Positions 1-6,190 of a stretch of 10,695 nt of DNA are shown here, piece after piece. The notes below the pieces were generated by a model. It was not told the origin of the DNA. It saw only the letters and a list, made by a program, of their open reading frames with translations, and did not search any database. This stretch comes from RGIG6353 sp964650465. Its GTDB lineage: Bacteria; Bacillota; Clostridia; Oscillospirales; SIG627. The stretch spans positions 1 to 10,695 of the forward strand of contig CAZYTA010000067.1 of assembly GCA_964650465.1 (NCBI GenBank), read 5' to 3'. Within the stretch, counting starts at the first letter, position 1. Every line of letters starts with the position of its first letter. A program made the position numbers and the translations under genes.

Positions 1-30
1 CCCTCATGATTGAGGGGCAGGGGTGTTGAA

Positions 31-52
31 GTGCGATTTATCGCGCTTTTTT
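31..52 (+). terminator. Intrinsic terminator for a plus-strand transcript entering from the left
   Basis: Stem GTGCGA (31-36) pairs with TCGCGC (41-46), including one G-T pair, around the loop TTTA, and is followed by six T (47-52). The T run is on the plus strand, so it would end a plus-strand gene lying left of the window and converging on spoIIQ. A second 6-bp hairpin (CCCTCA/TGAGGG, 1-16) lies just before it, without a T run. The T run overlaps the spoIIQ stop codon. Confidence 0.55.
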
Positions 53-713
53 ATACTAAATATTCCAAAGGATTTACCGCAACTCCGTCTAAAGACATTT
101 CGAAATGAAGATGAGGGGTCTCCCCTATTTCAACAAGCGCCGTCGAACCAATAGTACCAATTACGCCCCCCGCAGAAATATAGCTGCCTATTTCTATCCC
201 TTCGGGTAGAATTTCCGATAAGTTTCTATAGCAGGTTCTATATCCGTTATCATGTTCCACAGTCACTGACATTCCCCAAAGCGGGTGATCATCTATAGCT
301 GTTATTTTTCCGCTTTCGGAGCAGACGACAGAAGCACCGTCTTCAGTGATTATATCAATGCCGTTATGAGTTCTGTAGTCATTCATTGTTTCGCTGTAAA
401 CAAGTTCTTTTCCGGAGTGCTCTTTGAGTATTTCTCCGTCAACAGGCATAGAGAAATTTAACACAACCGGAATCTCTTCATTGATTGCGGGTTCGATTGA
501 CTCATTCTGCTTTAGCGAATCTAAAAAATTGGTTACAGGCGAAGAATCAATGTTATTTGCTTCATCAAAAACAAAATCGGTTTCGTCAACAATTTTGTTC
601 ATATTTCTTATAGCACTGAATATTCCGACACCGCCTATAAGAAGCATACATATCGCCAGGGATATGTATACCCCTTTCTTTGTAAACTTGATTTTCTTCA
701 ACTTACTAAACAT
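51..713 (-). CDS. spoIIQ: SpoIIQ-like M23/LytM-domain engulfment protein
   Basis: This 220-residue protein has a short basic N-terminus, one membrane segment (about 15-36), a linker, and a C-terminal LytM/M23 domain (about 85-218). In the known system SpoIIQ is made in the forespore and its extracellular domain meets SpoIIIAH from the mother cell, forming the channel that holds engulfing membranes together. The zinc-ligand motifs are visible: H116-x3-D120 and HLH at 201-203. The histidine of active LytM enzymes found in a Tyr-x-His motif is replaced: residues 162-164 read YRN. A metal site without full catalysis is therefore plausible. It lies 59 bp downstream of spoIID in the same direction, the usual clostridial order. 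The ATG at 711-713 has AGAGGT upstream. The family is certain; the name rests on the small size, membrane anchor and neighbour. Confidence 0.88.
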   Translation of the reverse strand: MFSKLKKIKFTKKGVYISLAICMLLIGGVGIFSAIRNMNKIVDETDFVFDEANNIDSSPVTNFLDSLKQNESIEPAINEEIPVVLNFSMPVDGEILKEHSGKELVYSETMNDYRTHNGIDIITEDGASVVCSESGKITAIDDHPLWGMSVTVEHDNGYRTCYRNLSEILPEGIEIGSYISAGGVIGTIGSTALVEIGETPHLHFEMSLDGVAVNPLEYLV

Positions 714-772
714 ATATTTACCTCTTTCTTTTGTAGTTCACCTATATTTTTAACTTATTAACATACATCTAT

Positions 773-1801
773 TCAATTTTTGTAAATAGTTTTGTAAATC
801 TCTGCACCTGAATAATAATAATTCAATATTTCCTCATAAGATTTACCGCTTTCTGCCATTATTACTGCGCCGTTTTGACTTAATCCTACACCGTGACCGA
901 AACCGTAGACATTAAACTCAATAACATTTTCTTTTAAAGATATTTCAAACGATGTAGAGTTTAACGAAAATATTTTCCTTGCTCTTTTTCCGTCTATTGA
1001 AAAACCGACATCTTTGTTTTGTATATTAAGAGATGAACATCTGCCGTTATCGTTCTTTAACACTTCTATTTCTAATTCCGTGGCACATATTTCAGGCAAA
1101 TCGTTTTCCTTTAGCAGCTTATTAAATTCATCAAAGGTAAAAGCAACAACAGAGCTGTATGCCATGCTTTTTGTTTCAAGACTGTTTTTTCCAACCAAAT
1201 AAGGAAGTTTTTCAACAAAGACCCTTTCACAATTTTCGGTATTGGGATAACTTGATGCGTGATAAAGAGCACATATTATTTCTTCGTCAAAAACCAACAC
1301 CTCACCTGCCGTCTCTGAAACAGCTAAGCTCATCTTTAAATACTTTTCTTTACCCGAATCATTCCATACGGCTGTTGCAGTATCAACAGAAGTGTATGCT
1401 TGATGATATGAAGAATCTGCAACTAAATCATATTCATTATTTTTGTTCTGAAAACACATATACTGCGTATACGTCCTTGCCGCGACTGCAACTGCTTTCA
1501 GTGCTTCTTCCGGTGCCGACATGTACATCTCCCCTGTCAACACCCCTGCAATATATTCCTCTGTATCTATAATCTCTATGCTGTTTTTTTCAGGAAAGTA
1601 CAGTCTTACAGTTTCATTTGCCTTTATTGTTTTAATCGGTATTTCACTCAATGCTTCTTCGCTTTTGATAAGCTCTTCAGCACTGCTTAACACACATATT
1701 TCTTTTTCGTATATGTTTTGTTCTTTTGTTGATACTGCCGCAATCACCATACTGCAATTAGCAATGAAAAAAAACGTAAATACAATCACAAATCTTTTCA
1801 C
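773..1801 (-). CDS. spoIID: Stage II sporulation protein D, peptidoglycan lytic transglycosylase
   Basis: The 342-residue protein has an N-terminal hydrophobic segment (about 4-22, signal anchor) followed by the SpoIID/LytB domain. In the known pathway SpoIID, with SpoIIM and SpoIIP, cleaves glycan strands of septal peptidoglycan stripped of peptides by SpoIIP, which drives engulfment. Visible signatures are EEYIAGVLTGEMY (81-93; E91 is the likely catalytic glutamate), EALKAVAVAARTY (99-111), LYHASSYPNTENCE in the middle, GFGHGVGLSQNGA near the C-terminus and SYEEILNYYYSGAEI at the end. The start is GTG (1799-1801), chosen because GGAGG lies nine bases upstream (1811-1815) and the signal segment begins there. 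It is probably co-oriented with spoIIQ for joint use in sporulation. SpoIID is sigma-E dependent in Bacillus; I could not find a convincing sigma-E site here. Confidence 0.95.
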   Translation of the reverse strand: MKRFVIVFTFFFIANCSMVIAAVSTKEQNIYEKEICVLSSAEELIKSEEALSEIPIKTIKANETVRLYFPEKNSIEIIDTEEYIAGVLTGEMYMSAPEEALKAVAVAARTYTQYMCFQNKNNEYDLVADSSYHQAYTSVDTATAVWNDSGKEKYLKMSLAVSETAGEVLVFDEEIICALYHASSYPNTENCERVFVEKLPYLVGKNSLETKSMAYSSVVAFTFDEFNKLLKENDLPEICATELEIEVLKNDNGRCSSLNIQNKDVGFSIDGKRARKIFSLNSTSFEISLKENVIEFNVYGFGHGVGLSQNGAVIMAESGKSYEEILNYYYSGAEIYKTIYKN

Positions 1802-1843
1802 TTTCTTTTTCCTCCAATTAATCTAAATTTTAACAACTTATAT

Positions 1844-1871
1844 TTGACTTTTTGAAATTATCAGTTATAAT
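1844..1871 (+). promoter_or_regulatory. Sigma-A-type promoter of the membrane protein-csaB operon
   Basis: TTGACT (1844-1849), a 16-bp spacer and TATAAT (1866-1871) precede the 1920 gene by about 50 bp. The ribosome binding site GAAAGGTG (1905-1912) follows. The promoter sits in the divergent gap next to spoIID. The match is strong, but it is based on sequence alone. Confidence 0.7.
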
Positions 1872-1919
1872 ATATGTATACGCAAATTCACTGAAGTATT
1901 AACTGAAAGGTGTTATGAT

Positions 1920-2714
1920 ATGCAACAAAAATCAAATAAGCTAATCTTTTTATCTGTTTTTTCCGTTATTGCCGCAATCGTATTCTCTTGCATTAGAATA
2001 TTACTGATGATAAAAGGCTTTGATTTTGAAAGTCTTTTTTATAAAAACGACCTCCCCGCAACTTTACTCTATTGCTTTGTGCTCATTGGCTCACTGCTTA
2101 TTTATATAGTATCAAAAAATAATATAACGTTGACTCAAGAAAAATCCGTTGTCTCCACCTTAAAAGATATACTGTCAATGATAGTTTTTGTTTTATTGTT
2201 CATATACGGCCTCAAGCAGAACATTTACACTTCGGGGATTGCACAAATCACTCATTATATATCGTTGGTCACTTCATTAATATCTGTTTTCTTTTACGTA
2301 TACTCCGCCTTTTCAAATCGTGAAACCAACTTTTTGCGAGTTTTAAACATAGCGCCTGTGCTGTATCTTATTTCAGAATTAGTAACTACATTTACAGTTA
2401 TTTCAAGCAGAGCTAATTCTTACTATCTTTTCCCTGATGTAATTTCTATACTTGTTCTTGCGTATTTTATTTTACATGAAAGCAAAGCAAAATTTGTCAC
2501 AGAAAATCAGTCAACAGCCTTGTTATCCATCTCTTTAATTTCTGTTATGATTCTTGCTTTTTCAGCATTACCTGATGTTATACTTGTTTCGACACATCGT
2601 ATAAGCTTTAGCATGCTTTATATTCTTTTAACAGTATTAAAATTGATATATTTGTTCTTCGCTGTTTATACAGTGTTTAATCTTACAAAAACTTCTAAAG
2701 AGGAACTAAAATGA
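1920..2714 (+). CDS. Polytopic membrane protein of unknown function, first gene of csaB operon
   Basis: I do not recognise a named family. The 264 residues form about eight hydrophobic segments separated by short loops (for example 7-29, 44-64, 83-101, 108-130, 141-162, 170-186, 200-220, 226-253), ending in a charged tail TKTSKEELK. No catalytic motif is visible. The ATG at 1920 is set by GAAAGGTG seven bases upstream. Its TGA stop overlaps the ATG of the next gene in an ATGA (2711-2714), which indicates translational coupling. A role with the pyruvylated wall polymer made by the CsaB fusion, for example in handling a lipid-linked precursor or positioning the enzyme, is inference from this coupling only. 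A sensor or unrelated membrane protein is equally possible. Confidence 0.8.
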   Translation: MQQKSNKLIFLSVFSVIAAIVFSCIRILLMIKGFDFESLFYKNDLPATLLYCFVLIGSLLIYIVSKNNITLTQEKSVVSTLKDILSMIVFVLLFIYGLKQNIYTSGIAQITHYISLVTSLISVFFYVYSAFSNRETNFLRVLNIAPVLYLISELVTTFTVISSRANSYYLFPDVISILVLAYFILHESKAKFVTENQSTALLSISLISVMILAFSALPDVILVSTHRISFSMLYILLTVLKLIYLFFAVYTVFNLTKTSKEELK

Positions 2715-4927
2715 AAATTCTAATGGCATTAATGGGGCTTGAAATAGGCGGCGCAGAAACACACGTAGTGGAGTTATCAAAAGCCCTTAAAAAAAGAGGA
2801 TATGAAATTGTCGTAGCTTCCAACGGCGGAGTTTACCAAAAAGAACTTGAAGATAACGGTATACGACACATAAAAATACCGCTTCATTCCAAAAAGCCCT
2901 GGCTTTTTATAAACAGTTATTTCAAACTCAAGCGTCTTTTCAATTCCGAAAATTTTGACATCGTTCATGCTCATGCAAGAATACCTGCGTACATTTGCGG
3001 TCTGCTTGCAAAAAAATACAGTTTCAGATTTGTCACAACTGCCCATTGGGTTTTCAAAATTACACCTCTATGGAAAAAACTTGCCAATTGGGGTGAAAAA
3101 ACTATTGCCGTCAGTGATGACATTAAAGATTATCTTATCGAAAATTATTCAACCTGGTCAGACAATATAAATACTACAATCAACGGCATTGATACAAATA
3201 AGTTTTCAAAAGAAATTGATTGGAGCGATATAAAGAGCGAATTTTCACTTGAAGATAACAAATACAGAATTCTTTATGTAAGCCGAATGGATGAGGACAG
3301 AAGCGCTGTTGCTTATATGGTAGCAGAAGCTATGCCCGAAATTTTGAAAATACGCCCGAATGCTGAATTAATTATTGTCGGAGACGGAAATGACTTCGCT
3401 AACATTAAGTCTCACTCAGATAGAATAAATGAAATCATAGGCAAAAAAGTTATTACCCTCACCGGTGCGAGAGTTGATATTAATAAATTTGTTGCAGCCT
3501 CTGATGTTTTTGTGGGTGTATCTCGTTCAGCGCTTGAAGCTATGTCAGCAGGTATTCCGGTTGTTATTGCGGGAAATGAAGGATATATCGGGATTTTTCA
3601 TGAAAATAAATTCAAAATTTCATATGACACTAACTATTGTTGCAGAGGATGTCCGCCGGCAAATACTGAGCTTATACTTAACGACCTCAAAACTATAATC
3701 AACATGAGCGAAGAGAGTATAAATTCAGTAAAAGAATACAACAAAAGCATTATTGATAAATACTACTCGGCTGACAGAATGGCTCAAGACTATGCCGATA
3801 TGTATCTTTCTCTTACGCCCTTGCAACATTTCAAACATGGTGATGTCATCATTAATGGTTATTACGGCTACAAAAACACCGGTGATGATGCCTTATTGCA
3901 AGCAATCATTCAAAATATCAAGAGTATATCCCCCGACACAAAAATAACTGTACTTTCAGCATCTCCCAAAGATACTTCCTACAGATACTCTGTAAACAGC
4001 ATTCATCGGTACAATGTTTTCAAAATATTTTCCGAAATGCGTCACGCAAAGGTTTTTGTAAGCGGCGGCGGAAGCCTACTTCAAGACATTACCAGCACAA
4101 AATCACTTGTTTATTATACCTCAATGATAAAACTCGCAAAACGTTTCCGCTTAAAAATCATGGTATATGCCAACGGCTTCGGCCCTATCGGCAAAAAGAA
4201 AAATCTTGAACGAGTAAAAAAAGCCCTCGCAAATTCAGATTATATTTCTATGAGAGAACCGTCTTCTGCCAAAGCTCTACTTGAAATTATGCCTGAATTG
4301 AATGTGAATGTTACCGCGGATCCGGCATTTTCATTGACCGGTGTAAACGATAAATGGGAGCAGAAGTTAAAAAACAAATTCGGAATTACTCCGGACAAAA
4401 AGTATTATGCTGTTTCGTTGCGTGAATGGCAGTATAATGACCCTAAAATGGTTAAAAAGATTGCAGATTACTGTAACAACTTGTATGATGATTTTTCCTA
4501 TATTCCTGTTTTCGTTACAATGCAGAATTCAAAAGATTATTTGATAAGCCAAAAGGTTGTAAATCAGCTAAAATGCGAGCACATTTTAATAAACAAAATA
4601 ACTGCCAAAGAGCTTATCTCCATTTTGAAAAGTATGTCTTTTTCGATTGGAATGCGTCTCCATTTTCTTGTATTTTCTGCAATTGCCTGTGTCCCCTCTA
4701 TCGGAATTTCATATGACCCAAAAATCAATTCACTCATAGAATATATAGGCTTAAATTCTCCCGTAAATTCAAAAAACCTTGACACTGATAAATTGACTAG
4801 CCAAACCAAAATGCTTATTGGAAATCAAAAAAAGATATCTGAAGCATTACAAACGAAAGTGTCTGATATGCACCAAAAAAACAAAAACGATGCTAAAAAG
4901 GTTTCCGAGTTTTTAATTAAACAGTAA
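2711..4927 (+). CDS. csaB: GT4 glycosyltransferase fused to CsaB-type polysaccharide pyruvyl transferase
   Basis: Two enzymes lie in one 738-residue chain. Residues 1-366 are a GT4-type GT-B glycosyltransferase: LEIGGAETHVVELS near the start, FDIVHAHARIPAY, INGIDTNKF, the second Rossmann half from ILYVSRMDEDRS, and the donor-site signature ALEAMSAGIPVVIAGNEG. Residues about 376-705 are a polysaccharide pyruvyl transferase: DVIINGYYGYKNTGDDALL, FVSGGGSLLQD, YANGFGPIG, the conserved MRLHFLVFS and GISYDPK. Known CsaB adds a pyruvate ketal from phosphoenolpyruvate to a secondary cell wall polysaccharide, which then anchors SLH-domain proteins; single-domain members have roughly 300-380 residues. 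Fusion suggests that one sugar is transferred and then pyruvylated, which is inference. The linker side of the first domain holds a cysteine cluster, CCRGC (C310, C311, C314). No signal or membrane segment is seen, so it is probably cytosolic. It is coupled to the upstream membrane gene by ATGA. Confidence 0.92.
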   Translation: MKILMALMGLEIGGAETHVVELSKALKKRGYEIVVASNGGVYQKELEDNGIRHIKIPLHSKKPWLFINSYFKLKRLFNSENFDIVHAHARIPAYICGLLAKKYSFRFVTTAHWVFKITPLWKKLANWGEKTIAVSDDIKDYLIENYSTWSDNINTTINGIDTNKFSKEIDWSDIKSEFSLEDNKYRILYVSRMDEDRSAVAYMVAEAMPEILKIRPNAELIIVGDGNDFANIKSHSDRINEIIGKKVITLTGARVDINKFVAASDVFVGVSRSALEAMSAGIPVVIAGNEGYIGIFHENKFKISYDTNYCCRGCPPANTELILNDLKTIINMSEESINSVKEYNKSIIDKYYSADRMAQDYADMYLSLTPLQHFKHGDVIINGYYGYKNTGDDALLQAIIQNIKSISPDTKITVLSASPKDTSYRYSVNSIHRYNVFKIFSEMRHAKVFVSGGGSLLQDITSTKSLVYYTSMIKLAKRFRLKIMVYANGFGPIGKKKNLERVKKALANSDYISMREPSSAKALLEIMPELNVNVTADPAFSLTGVNDKWEQKLKNKFGITPDKKYYAVSLREWQYNDPKMVKKIADYCNNLYDDFSYIPVFVTMQNSKDYLISQKVVNQLKCEHILINKITAKELISILKSMSFSIGMRLHFLVFSAIACVPSIGISYDPKINSLIEYIGLNSPVNSKNLDTDKLTSQTKMLIGNQKKISEALQTKVSDMHQKNKNDAKKVSEFLIKQ

Positions 4928-4934
4928 TAATAAC

Positions 4935-4989
4935 AAAATTACACCTTTTTGAATAGAATGTATTAACTACTCAAAAAAGGTGTGATTTT
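4935..4989 (+). terminator. Long hairpin between csaB and the amidase gene, terminator-like, covering the amidase RBS
   Basis: Left arm 4935-4952 (AAAATTACACCTTTTTGA) pairs with right arm 4971-4989 through ACACC/GGTGT, a T/A helix with one bulged A, GA/TC, and an outer AAAAT/ATTTT after one T-G pair. The loop is about 18 nt. A T run follows the ACACC/GGTGT core, so the structure can act as an intrinsic terminator for the csaB operon. The right arm contains the ribosome binding site AAAAAAGGTGTGA of the next gene. Confidence 0.6.
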
Positions 4990-4991
4990 TT

Positions 4992-5738
4992 ATGAAATGT
5001 AATATGAAGTGTATTTATCTCAGCCCTTCAACACAGGAATTCAATTTGTATAACGGTGGCGGCAATGAAGAGCAGTATATGAACTTAGTAGCGGACAGCG
5101 TCGAAAGGTATTTGAACGAAGAAGGAATTTGCTTCTACAGAAATTCACCGAGTATGTCTGTAAGTGAAATTGTAAATTCTTCAAATTCCGGTAATTTTAT
5201 TTTACATTTAGCAATCCATTCAAACGCCGCCGGAGAAGGTTCAAGCGGCGAAATACAAGGCAGTGAAGTATATTATTTCCCTACAAGCACAAAAGGAAGT
5301 ATGTTAGCAGAAATTACCGCAAATAACCTGAGAAGCATTTACCCATATCCCGAAAAGGTTTCTACAAAAACATCAACATCCTTTGCGGAATTGCGACGAA
5401 CAAGAGCCCCGTCAATCCTTGTTGAGGTTGCGTATCATGATAATGTCGATGATGCCAACTGGATACGAGAAAACGTTGACGAAATAGGACGCATTTTGGC
5501 TCTTTCAGCAAAAGAGTTTATAAACGAAGTTTGCAGTTGTCCGGACGGAAACATTGGAGAAGTAATTACACTGGGCGGAAATCTTAATGTAAGAGCCATG
5601 CCGAACATAAATTCAGAAATAATAACCAAACTCGCAAACGGAGATACTGTTAATATCTTAGGCTGTGAAGGCAAATGGTACAGAATTGCGATTAACAATA
5701 CAGAAGGATATGTTTTCAAGCATTATATTTCAGTCTGA
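4992..5738 (+). CDS. N-acetylmuramoyl-L-alanine amidase (Amidase_3) with C-terminal SH3 domain, no signal peptide
   Basis: The 248-residue protein has an Amidase_3-type catalytic domain (about 6-178) and a bacterial SH3 domain (about 188-248: GEVITLGGNLNVRA ... GKWYRIAINNTEGYVFKHYI). The family cleaves the bond between muramic acid and the stem peptide of peptidoglycan. Visible zinc and catalytic positions are Glu in NEEQYMN (26-27), His76 in LAIHSNAA and Glu145 in LVEVAYHDN. The first zinc histidine of classical members, normally in a Gly-His motif, is not seen; that position reads YLSPSTQ. No signal peptide or membrane segment is present. Secretion would need another route, as with phage endolysins or the Bacillus mother-cell lysis amidase CwlC; with spoIID and spoIIQ nearby, a mother-cell lysis role is a reasonable guess. 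ATG 4992 is chosen because GGTG lies about nine bases upstream. Confidence 0.85.
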   Translation: MKCNMKCIYLSPSTQEFNLYNGGGNEEQYMNLVADSVERYLNEEGICFYRNSPSMSVSEIVNSSNSGNFILHLAIHSNAAGEGSSGEIQGSEVYYFPTSTKGSMLAEITANNLRSIYPYPEKVSTKTSTSFAELRRTRAPSILVEVAYHDNVDDANWIRENVDEIGRILALSAKEFINEVCSCPDGNIGEVITLGGNLNVRAMPNINSEIITKLANGDTVNILGCEGKWYRIAINNTEGYVFKHYISV

Positions 5739-5772
5739 TTTCAACAATATAAGCATGCAACAAATTCATTCA

Positions 5773-5825
5773 CGAACTGTTTTCTTAACGCTTTGTCACC
5801 TCTCAGGGTTCAAGTCTCTACATCA
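5773..5825 (+). repeat. Degenerate copy of a tRNA T-arm-containing repeat (copy 1)
   Basis: Positions 5773-5825 match 6613-6665 with about four differences. The shared text begins CGAACTGTTTTCTTAACGC, continues to CTTTGTC, CCTCTCAGG, and ends in GGTTCAAGTC-C. The last part mimics a tRNA T arm. A weaker resemblance continues left to about 5758, where the left arm of the AACAGTTC/GAACTGTT hairpin has decayed. The copy lies 34 bp after the amidase stop. No protein or known insertion-sequence feature is seen in it. Confidence 0.7.
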
Positions 5826-5849
5826 TCATAGTAAAAAGAAAGACACCCT
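5824..5849 (+). repeat. 26-bp direct repeat, left copy
   Basis: Positions 5824-5849 match 6484-6509 with a single T/C difference (CATCATAG, then AAAAAGAAAGACACCCT). In the right copy this sequence is the left arm of a perfect terminator-like hairpin; here the partner arm is missing or decayed (GGCACAATGTC follows). The two copies flank an island of 634 bp. Confidence 0.8.
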
Positions 5850-5898
5850 TAGGCACAATGTCATTAAGTAAAGAATTAAACAATATTATTAAGGAGAG

Positions 5899-5931
5899 TT
5901 CCCTCTTGTTCAAAATGCAAGGGGGAATTTT
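5899..5931 (+). terminator. Possible intrinsic terminator downstream of the amidase gene
   Basis: TTCCCTCTTG (5899-5908) pairs with CAAGGGGGAA (5918-5927) with one G-T pair, a 9-nt loop and a short T run (TTTTG). A further AATATTA/TAATATT pairing could extend the base. It lies 160 bp past the amidase stop and just before the promoter at 5982, so it would insulate that promoter. The T run is short. Confidence 0.4.
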
Positions 5932-5981
5932 GTTAATATTTTGAAAAATGTCTACTATTCGAATTAAATGTTTTACAGTTA

Positions 5982-6010
5982 TTGACAAACAATACCGTGT
6001 GCGGTATAAT
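5982..6010 (+). promoter_or_regulatory. Consensus sigma-A promoter with an operator-like dyad in the spacer
   Basis: TTGACA (5982-5987), exactly 17 bp, then TATAAT (6005-6010): a full consensus match at both boxes and the ideal spacing. A 16-bp dyad, ATACCG-TGTG-CGGTAT (5992-6007), fills the spacer and overlaps the -10 box, where a dimeric repressor would block transcription. The predicted start is about 6016-6017, exactly at the base of the leader's terminal helix. Confidence 0.85.
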
Positions 6011-6015
6011 AAAAA

Positions 6016-6172
6016 TGCGACACAAATGAATAATTCTCTGCATAAGTGTGTATTTTTACTTTTGGTAAAAGTGCATACTCTCTTTCGCATGCTTATGTAT
6101 GAGAATGATTTGTGTCGCAGCAATCAGAGATGCATTTTTCAGTGTGCAGCTCTGGCTGCACACTTTTTGTTT
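6016..6172 (+). ncRNA. Structured leader or small RNA of unknown class, ending in an intrinsic terminator
   Basis: A transcript starting near 6016 would have its 5' end paired in a 12-bp helix: TGCGACACAAAT (6016-6027) with ATTTGTGTCGCA (6108-6119). Further in are ATTCTC/GAGAAT (6033-6038 with 6101-6106), CATAAG/CTTATG (6041-6046 with 6092-6097) with wobble extensions, and an apical hairpin TTTTAC-TTTTG-GTAAAA (6054-6070), with asymmetric internal loops between helices. About 20 nt later comes a strong terminator, so the predicted RNA is about 155 nt. The same terminator sits three bases before the ribosome binding site of the 59-codon gene. It could be a riboswitch or attenuator for that gene, or an independent small RNA. 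I see no T-box, purine, cyclic di-GMP or SRP RNA signature. The structure is read by eye, not computed. Confidence 0.6.
6141..6169 (+). terminator. Strong intrinsic terminator between leader RNA and peptide gene
   Basis: Perfect 10-bp stem AGTGTGCAGC (6141-6150) / GCTGCACACT (6155-6164) with the tetraloop TCTG, followed by TTTTTGTTTTTC. Only three bases separate the T-rich tail from AGGAGG (6178-6183) of the next gene. Expression of that gene from the 5982 promoter therefore needs read-through or antitermination. I found no clear competing antiterminator pairing for the GC-rich arms. Confidence 0.85.
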
Positions 6173-6190
6173 TTCATAGGAGGAACTGTC

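Noticed and set aside
1816..1880. Sigma-E promoter for spoIID
   Set aside because: Some AT-rich pieces resemble CATA-type -10 boxes, but no pair of boxes has the right spacing and match.
6016..6119. Invertible promoter flanked by the 12-bp inverted repeat
   Set aside because: The promoter lies outside the repeats, the repeat fits an RNA helix starting at the predicted transcript start, and no invertase is nearby.
6016..6172. T-box, purine riboswitch, SRP RNA or 6S RNA
   Set aside because: The T-box sequence, purine-riboswitch core and SRP GGAA tetraloop are absent, and the closed part is too short for 6S RNA; it is left as unknown.
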